A DNA stretch of 64,000 nt, from positions 20,869 through 84,868 of the forward strand of contig NZ_FCOC02000026.1 in assembly GCF_001544455.2 (NCBI RefSeq), in the 5' to 3' direction. The notes below the pieces were generated by a model. That model did not search any database, had not been told where the DNA came from, and saw only the letters and a program-made list of their open reading frames with translations. Positions 59,589 to 64,000 of this stretch are shown in pieces; the first letter of the stretch is position 1, and each line of letters opens with the position of its first letter. A program made the translations under genes and the position numbers. This DNA is from Caballeronia sordidicola. GTDB taxonomy: Bacteria; Pseudomonadota; Gammaproteobacteria; Burkholderiales; Burkholderiaceae.

Positions 59589-60197
59589 TCAGTGTTTTTT
59601 CTTGGCCGACTTGGCCGAAGACGATTTCTTCGATGTCGACGTCGGTGCTTTGCCGCTCGCAGCCTTGCCCTTGCCTTTGACGACCCTATGCTTGCCGCGA
59701 GCGCCATGGCTCGACCCTGGTTCGGCGCGCGGTCGGGCGGCCGGCACGGGATCATTCCAGCCAAACGCAAGCATTTGACTTCCGACATAACCGCACCGGA
59801 ACCTGAGCGTTGAAGGGGAGCTGTCGCCGTCCTTCACGCCAAGTCCTTCGACGGTCACGACGTTATCGACCTTGATGCGTTGCTTGTGATCATCGAATGA
59901 GTCGTTCCACGGGACAATGCTGCCATGCGCGGCATCGAAAGAACTGGCTGGAAACTCGACGCGGTCAAATGCCGTCGACGTGCTCGCGACAAAGCTGCCG
60001 TGCGCGGCGCAGTCCGCCATCAGGGGATTGGCGTTGAAATCGGTCACGAAGTGATTGACGAGCTCATTGCGTTCGTCGAGCGTATCGGCAAACGCGGCGG
60101 CGCTGCAGAGGGCTGACGCAATTGTCGCCACGGATGCAATCGCTACCACTCGGCCGACCAACCGAAGCAGTCGACGCGGTACTTGAATACTATCCAT
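59589..60197 (-). CDS. Secreted hypothetical protein with Lys/Ser-rich tail (BspC-like)
   Basis: 202-aa protein. A signal peptide covers residues 1 to about 38 (hydrophobic VAIASVATIASALCSAAAFA, cut before DTLDERN). The mature domain has two cysteines that could form a disulfide (ADCAAHGSF and FRCGYVG). The last 45 residues are a basic tail of Lys, Ser and Ala, akin to histone-like tails. I recall similar Burkholderia proteins annotated as BspC domain-containing, but this is uncertain and function is unknown. ATG at 60197 preferred to GTG at 60227. Confidence 0.65.
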   Translation of the reverse strand: MDSIQVPRRLLRLVGRVVAIASVATIASALCSAAAFADTLDERNELVNHFVTDFNANPLMADCAAHGSFVASTSTAFDRVEFPASSFDAAHGSIVPWNDSFDDHKQRIKVDNVVTVEGLGVKDGDSSPSTLRFRCGYVGSQMLAFGWNDPVPAARPRAEPGSSHGARGKHRVVKGKGKAASGKAPTSTSKKSSSAKSAKKKH

Positions 60198-60301
60198 CGG
60201 GTTGGGCACTAAAGAGACATCAGGCACGTAAGAGGCCTGACAGTGAACAGGAGTTCCATCTTATATTAAATTCTTTAGCTGACCGCCTAGACCAGACAGC
60301 A

Positions 60302-60985
60302 TTAGACTCGTGGCCCACGATCCAGCCGATAGCGCCGCACATCGAAAGTCGTTATCCAGGCGGGCCGATACACGGTGATGAGAATGGTGAAGAGGCCGGT
60401 GAAGAGCGCCTCGCCGGCAACGAGCAGGGTTGCGGCAAGCGTAAAGCCCGCTGGTATGAACAGCCGTCCGTCGGCGAGAATGATTTGAAGCAGCAAGCCG
60501 GAGGCGCACGCTGCTGCGACCGCAACGGCCGATGTCAGAAAACCATGGCCAAGGATAAAGACAAACAAGCTTCGGGGAATCCACGCCTGAATGGCTTTTT
60601 GCATCAACGAGGACACGGCGACCGGCAATGCGCCGAACAAAAGGAATGTCACCGGTATGCCCGGCCACGCAGCGTCGAGCACGACGGCCGCCAACCCCGT
60701 TGCTACAGCCATACCAGCCATGGCGAGCTGCCAGTCGAATAGCGTGACCATGAGGGTCGCGCCAAGGAGATGAATGGCGGGCCCGTCTTCGAACCATGTA
60801 TTGCAAGCCCATAGCACCGTAACCGCCACGACTATGCCGAGCCAGACATGCTGAAGCGTTCCGTCCTGCAACCGGCGAAAGGGATTCTTCCAAATGCCAA
60901 GCGCGAGCACACCCGCAGTGACTATCCAGCCACCTATAGCAAGCCACAGCGGAAGAGGTGTGTAGAAGAAACCCATAAATCTCAT
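60302..60985 (-). CDS. CbiM-like energy-coupling factor transporter permease, orphan
   Basis: 227-aa membrane protein with about seven helices, resembling the CbiM/NikM substrate-specific component of ECF transporters (LLGATLMVTLFDWQLAMAGM and the long helix with LVAGEALFTGLFTILITVY). The N-terminal MHI metal-binding sequence of CbiM/NikM is missing: it begins MRFMGFFYTPLPLW. No ATPase or T-component gene is nearby. Cobalt or nickel transport is therefore doubtful. Start at 60985 or 60976. Confidence 0.7.
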   Translation of the reverse strand: MRFMGFFYTPLPLWLAIGGWIVTAGVLALGIWKNPFRRLQDGTLQHVWLGIVVAVTVLWACNTWFEDGPAIHLLGATLMVTLFDWQLAMAGMAVATGLAAVVLDAAWPGIPVTFLLFGALPVAVSSLMQKAIQAWIPRSLFVFILGHGFLTSAVAVAAACASGLLLQIILADGRLFIPAGFTLAATLLVAGEALFTGLFTILITVYRPAWITTFDVRRYRLDRGPRV

Positions 60986-61039
60986 ATTACTCGTTTGCGC
61001 CCGAAAACGTGTGCATTGACTGTGCCAGCGTGGTTTCAC

Positions 61040-61071
61040 GGGCGCAACGCGCCGACTTGCGCGTTGCGCCC
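61040..61071. repeat. Perfect 13-bp inverted repeat between LuxR and CbiM-like genes
   Basis: GGGCGCAACGCGC (61040-61052) pairs perfectly with GCGCGTTGCGCCC (61059-61071) around CGACTT. It lies 21 bases after the luxR-type stop (leftward) and before the permease start. No T-tract on either side, so it may act as a processing or rho-dependent stop or as an operator. Confidence 0.6.
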
Positions 61072-61091
61072 ACGCCTCACTTTGTGATTAT

Positions 61092-61907
61092 TCAGTCGCC
61101 AAAAGGTGGTAACGGTTGAGCGGCCATTGGCATCAAATGCTCCTCCATCTGCGGAAGCGGTGAATAAGTCGATGCTGGCGCTCGCAACGGTATAACCCCC
61201 GCATCGCCAAGCGACGGCCGCGGCGAAGCGTCAGCTTCCCGCTTCAGCACCTCGAGATGACGGTTCTGCCAGCCGTTGTAAATTGCTACAGCAGCCGCGC
61301 GATTGGGTGCGCCGAGTTGCTGGAAGATGCTGCCAAGGTGGATTTTCACCGTGCCCTCGCTGATTCCCAAAGTCTTTGCGATGATCTTGTTCGTGCTTCC
61401 CATATGGACGCACCGCATGATTTGTTGCTGGCGCAAAGACAGCGTATTGAACCGCTTCAATCCCTTTCGGAATTCTTTTGGCTCAGACTCGCGGCGTGTA
61501 TCCGAAACGGATTCCAGTTCGGGATCCAGCGCGTTCGCAGGCACGTAGTAACCACCGAGCAGGACCATTTCCAGCGCACGCACGATCAGCGTCGGATCAA
61601 GCTTGCGTGGCACTACGCCTCGCACTCCAGCGGCGAGAAACAAGCGGACCTGAGTTGTCGATGCTTCATCCACAACAATGGCCGATGGAATTTTCGGAAA
61701 AGCCTCCAGCAGCATCCGCAGGTCTGCCATGCGCATGGCTTTATGCCAGTCGATCACGATCATGTCCGGCTCGAGTCGCAAGACCGCACTGGCAGCTTGC
61801 CGCCAGTCTTTTGCCTCGTTGAAGCGAGCCCGCCGGTCTATATGTCGCAACAGCGCCTTCAATCCCTCGCGACGTTCAGCTTCCGAATTAACTATGGTGA
61901 ATTTCAT
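61092..61907 (-). CDS. LuxR-family response regulator with degenerate receiver
   Basis: 271 aa. Residues 1-120 have a receiver fold with the phospho-acceptor-like Asp53 (MIVIDWHK), but the acidic pocket is changed (Asn7, Ser8, Glu9 instead of two Asp). The LuxR helix-turn-helix is at about 155-215: LSLRQQQIMRCVHMGSTNKIIAKTL, then GISEGTVKIHLGSIFQQLG. A Pro/Ala-rich tail of about 45 residues follows. No histidine kinase gene is adjacent. The promoter region is AT-rich and contains an inverted repeat. Confidence 0.83.
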   Translation of the reverse strand: MKFTIVNSEAERREGLKALLRHIDRRARFNEAKDWRQAASAVLRLEPDMIVIDWHKAMRMADLRMLLEAFPKIPSAIVVDEASTTQVRLFLAAGVRGVVPRKLDPTLIVRALEMVLLGGYYVPANALDPELESVSDTRRESEPKEFRKGLKRFNTLSLRQQQIMRCVHMGSTNKIIAKTLGISEGTVKIHLGSIFQQLGAPNRAAAVAIYNGWQNRHLEVLKREADASPRPSLGDAGVIPLRAPASTYSPLPQMEEHLMPMAAQPLPPFGD

Positions 61908-61941
61908 GTCTGCCTCTAATGATATGGATCCGGCGCGATGC

Positions 61942-61960
61942 CCGTTTTATTAATAAACGG
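61942..61960. promoter_or_regulatory. Inverted repeat upstream of the LuxR gene
   Basis: CCGTTT (61942-61947), seven A/T bases, AAACGG (61955-61960), 35-53 bases upstream of the regulator ATG. A good position for an operator, perhaps autoregulatory. Confidence 0.45.
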
Positions 61961-62250
61961 ACGATATGCGGCTAAAACCCATCATGACTAATTGCAGCGA
62001 AAAATGCGCCCTGATCGAATGGCATAGGCATATCTCATAAAATCGCAAATGACACGGACGTGTCCCGTATTTATCTGAAGATCGTCTGGTGATACCGCAT
62101 TTTTCTTAAAATGAGGCTAATGGAGCAAGACTGGATGAGATAAATCCGATTAACTGCGCGACTCGGCGGGTCACAGAAGGGCATGTGTATTTTTTGGCTT
62201 ACGGATTCCAGTTCGGCACAGTTATGCGTAATTCGGTGAATGCACACAAA
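61961..62250. other. AT-rich intergenic region, no gene
   Basis: Clearly less GC-rich than the rest of the window, with no frame resembling a protein. Probably holds the promoter of the leftward LuxR gene. No RNA gene recognised. Confidence 0.5.
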
Positions 62251-62286
62251 AAAATGCCGCTCCAACATTGATTGGAGCGGCATTTT
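62251..62286. terminator. Bidirectional terminator downstream of DUF2863
   Basis: AAAATGCCGCTCCAA (62251-62265) and TTGGAGCGGCATTTT (62272-62286) pair without mismatch around CATTGA. A-run on one side and T-run on the other make it functional in both directions; it ends the leftward DUF2863 mRNA, whose stop is about 90 bases away. Confidence 0.88.
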
Positions 62287-62376
62287 GCCGATTTGCCGGA
62301 GAGCGATTTGGTTTCAGCTATCCGGTTTCCCCTAATACAGACAGCGATTCGTCATTTTTTGTCTCGTTGGGCAAAA

Positions 62377-63600
62377 TCAGTGAAAATGCGGCTGGGCCGG
62401 CTCCGCGTCTTCCGGCATTTCTGCATGGACGATTTCACCTAGTGGATCGGCATACAACGGTACGCCGCAGTCCTCGCAATATTCAGGTTCAAAGCGGCCG
62501 GAGTGTCGCCGGACATCCGTCACGCCCGACCGTTTCAGCAGCGCAACAATTGCTTCAACGGGTCCGTCCGCGCCTTCGAGTTCCGCCGCGTCTTCTGCCG
62601 GTCCGGTTTCGCCATTCTCCCGGCCATAGAGCGGCCATACGACGCCATAAATCACGTCATTGCTGCCGCGCCGGGTAAATCCAACTCGATATTCGTCGAT
62701 GCGCTGCTCGCCAAAACCGGCGATGACCGCGCGCAACTCGTCCGGTGCAGTCCCGAGCGTATCGAAGAGATAGCGAACGGCGGTGCGCACGGAGTGTGGA
62801 CGAACCTGTTCATCGGCGTCGCGGCATGCCGAATAGTAAGCGTCGGGCAACAGGCACTCGAATTCGCAGCCCGGCAAGATGGCCGCGAAAGTTGCTCCGC
62901 CCTGGGTTGTCCAATGTTCGAGGCATTGGCCGCGTTCGACCCGAACGCCGTTCGTCTCCTCTTGCCAGCGGAAGAGCGCCGAGCCGGCAGGTACGATTGC
63001 CATTGCAAGCAAAAAGCGCGGGTCGGCCAGGATCGGCGACGTCTCCGGCAGATCGGCCAGGTTCCCCCGAGCGGGTGCCTGGCCGAGCACGCTCTGGATC
63101 AGTTGCTGCGCAACGCGGGACGTTTCCACATGATGACGGGGCAACTGATCGATACTGTAAAGGTACGGCGACACCGCAACCTTGGCGCCATCTGCCAGTA
63201 CGTGGGCCTGCAACTGGGTGCGCAACGCATCCGCCACATCGGTCTTCAAAGGGCCAGACGGGATGGAATATCGCGTCCACGCGAGTACTGGCGCTGCGAT
63301 GAGGAGCGCGTCATGGGCAACGCCGTCAATCTCGATGGCGAACGATTCGCTCTGCGTTTCGGCCATGTCGGCAAGCGCGCCGTAGGCATCGGGAAATTTT
63401 AGTTGCAGGTGGTCAAGCGCCGCGTCGAGCGCGGTCTGGTTTCCATTGCGGACAATTTTTGCGAGAAGCGTATCGAGGCGTGCTTCCCAAAACCGGTCTT
63501 CAATACGGCTGCCCGACGCAAACAGCGAGAGCGAGAGGCCGACAAGCTTTTCGGCGTCAGGGGGGAGTCGTTTGGCGATTCGCGAGCGCATAGGAGGCAT
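62377..63600 (-). CDS. DUF2863 family protein
   Basis: 407-aa soluble protein matching the beta-proteobacterial DUF2863 family as far as I can judge. N-terminus is basic (MRSRIAKRLPPDAEKLVGLSLSLF). The middle part contains APVLAWTRYSIPSGPL and DVIYGVVWPLYGREN, and the C-terminus has a CxxC pair (EYCEDCGVPLY) and ends in HFH, which could bind a metal. Function unknown. The ATG at 63600 or the one at 63591 may be the start; neither has a strong ribosome site. Confidence 0.75.
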   Translation of the reverse strand: MPPMRSRIAKRLPPDAEKLVGLSLSLFASGSRIEDRFWEARLDTLLAKIVRNGNQTALDAALDHLQLKFPDAYGALADMAETQSESFAIEIDGVAHDALLIAAPVLAWTRYSIPSGPLKTDVADALRTQLQAHVLADGAKVAVSPYLYSIDQLPRHHVETSRVAQQLIQSVLGQAPARGNLADLPETSPILADPRFLLAMAIVPAGSALFRWQEETNGVRVERGQCLEHWTTQGGATFAAILPGCEFECLLPDAYYSACRDADEQVRPHSVRTAVRYLFDTLGTAPDELRAVIAGFGEQRIDEYRVGFTRRGSNDVIYGVVWPLYGRENGETGPAEDAAELEGADGPVEAIVALLKRSGVTDVRRHSGRFEPEYCEDCGVPLYADPLGEIVHAEMPEDAEPAQPHFH

Positions 63601-63903
63601 TCATCAGGTGCAAAGAACCTTTGATTGTAGTCGCTATGTGTCGACTTGAGCCGTAATGCGCCCAGCGCTTTATCCGGCCGAGTCACCGGCGTAGCGAGCA
63701 CGGATGCAGGCATCGTTAAAATTCTTTTGCTGAAGGACTTGCGCTGAGTTGAAACGGGCACTAGAATTCCGTTCCTTCGCTTCACGACGAGGCGAAGGGA
63801 AGCGAGAAAGTGCAGGAGCCGCAGCGTAACAGAGGATGCCGCAGAGCCAAGCAGGACGGGCGTTGCAGCAAAATCGGAAGTCAGGGGTTGAGTAAGAAAC
63901 CTG
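63601..63903. other. Intergenic, no gene recognised
   Basis: No protein-coding or RNA gene seen. It lies between the DUF2863 start and a strong rightward promoter at the edge of the window, and may hold upstream activating sequence. Confidence 0.5.
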
Positions 63904-63932
63904 TTGACGTAAAGCGAAGAGTTCTACATAAT
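63904..63932 (+). promoter_or_regulatory. Strong promoter, probably of an rRNA operon beyond the window
   Basis: TTGACG at 63904-63909 and CATAAT at 63927-63932 with a 17-base gap, followed by CTCGTTTCTGTGCTGC, which resembles the region after the 16S rRNA promoter of Burkholderia. The transcript would run off the right edge; no 16S sequence is reached within the window. Confidence 0.6.
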
Positions 63933-64000
63933 CTCGTTTCTGTGCTGCAAACGCAGCGACGCGAAAGCGGCGGTGTTCCGAGGGTTGGAATGCTGGTGTT

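Noticed and set aside
60986..61091. Cobalamin or nickel riboswitch before the CbiM-like gene
   Set aside because: The gap to the upstream gene is too small and contains only a single inverted repeat; no B12-box-like sequence was seen.
62071..62283. 70-codon frame in the AT-rich intergenic region
   Set aside because: It runs into a perfect terminator hairpin, has no ribosome site and no similarity to any known family.

Overview
The window reads as a chromosomal segment of a Burkholderiaceae member, most likely Paraburkholderia or Caballeronia. The inference rests on high GC, the gene order ilvI-ilvH-ilvC-psd-pssA-leuA, rpsO-pnp, tpiA-secG-tRNA-Leu-nuoA..N, and several families typical of this group (DUF2818, DUF2863, DUF3106, DUF3619, DUF1178). 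No phage, insertion sequence, CRISPR array or integron was seen. Nearly all of the window is vertically inherited housekeeping DNA; accessory character is limited to the fatty-acid/acyl-CoA clusters and the AT-richer stretch near 60.2-62.3 kb.

Left part (1-12.9 kb): a guanidine-II (mini-ykkC) riboswitch precedes sugE; then come a DUF4126 membrane protein and an FtsX-type permease, a group II truncated haemoglobin, and a leftward TetR-LOG-SDR operon. A second leftward operon encodes a metallophosphoesterase, a GT4 glycosyltransferase and diacylglycerol kinase. A good match to a Pho box lies just upstream of it, so I read it as a PlcP/Agt-type phospholipid-to-glycolipid remodelling operon induced by phosphate starvation. 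A third leftward operon encodes an ECF sigma factor, DUF3619, DUF3106 and an RDD protein.

Central part (13-28.4 kb): branched-chain amino acid biosynthesis (ilvI, ilvH, ilvC), phosphatidylethanolamine synthesis (psd, pssA), and leuA. leuA is preceded by a strong promoter, an apparently leaderless leucine-rich leader peptide with four rare CTA codons, and mutually exclusive hairpins, which together look like a transcription attenuator. Next are a lipoprotein, an orphan amino-acid binding protein, rpsO-pnp with structured leaders, a quinone oxidoreductase, tpiA, secG and tRNA-Leu(GAG).

The complex I operon (28.5-44.7 kb) has all 14 nuo genes in canonical order with separate nuoC and nuoD, followed by DUF2818 and a Nudix ADP-ribose pyrophosphatase.

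Right part (44.8-64 kb): two acyl-CoA catabolic clusters. One (rightward) has a paired acyl-CoA dehydrogenase set plus two MaoC hydratases. The other (leftward) has 3-hydroxyacyl-CoA dehydrogenase, a PaaG-like isomerase/hydratase, a histidine phosphatase, an APH-type kinase and an ACAD11-like dehydrogenase, with a perfect-arm palindrome in its promoter. Then come GSTs, an aminotransferase, an orphan PIN protein, YaaA, a cytosolic M14 carboxypeptidase, a secreted hypothetical, an orphan CbiM-like permease, a LuxR regulator with a degenerate receiver, DUF2863, and at the edge a strong promoter resembling those of rRNA operons.
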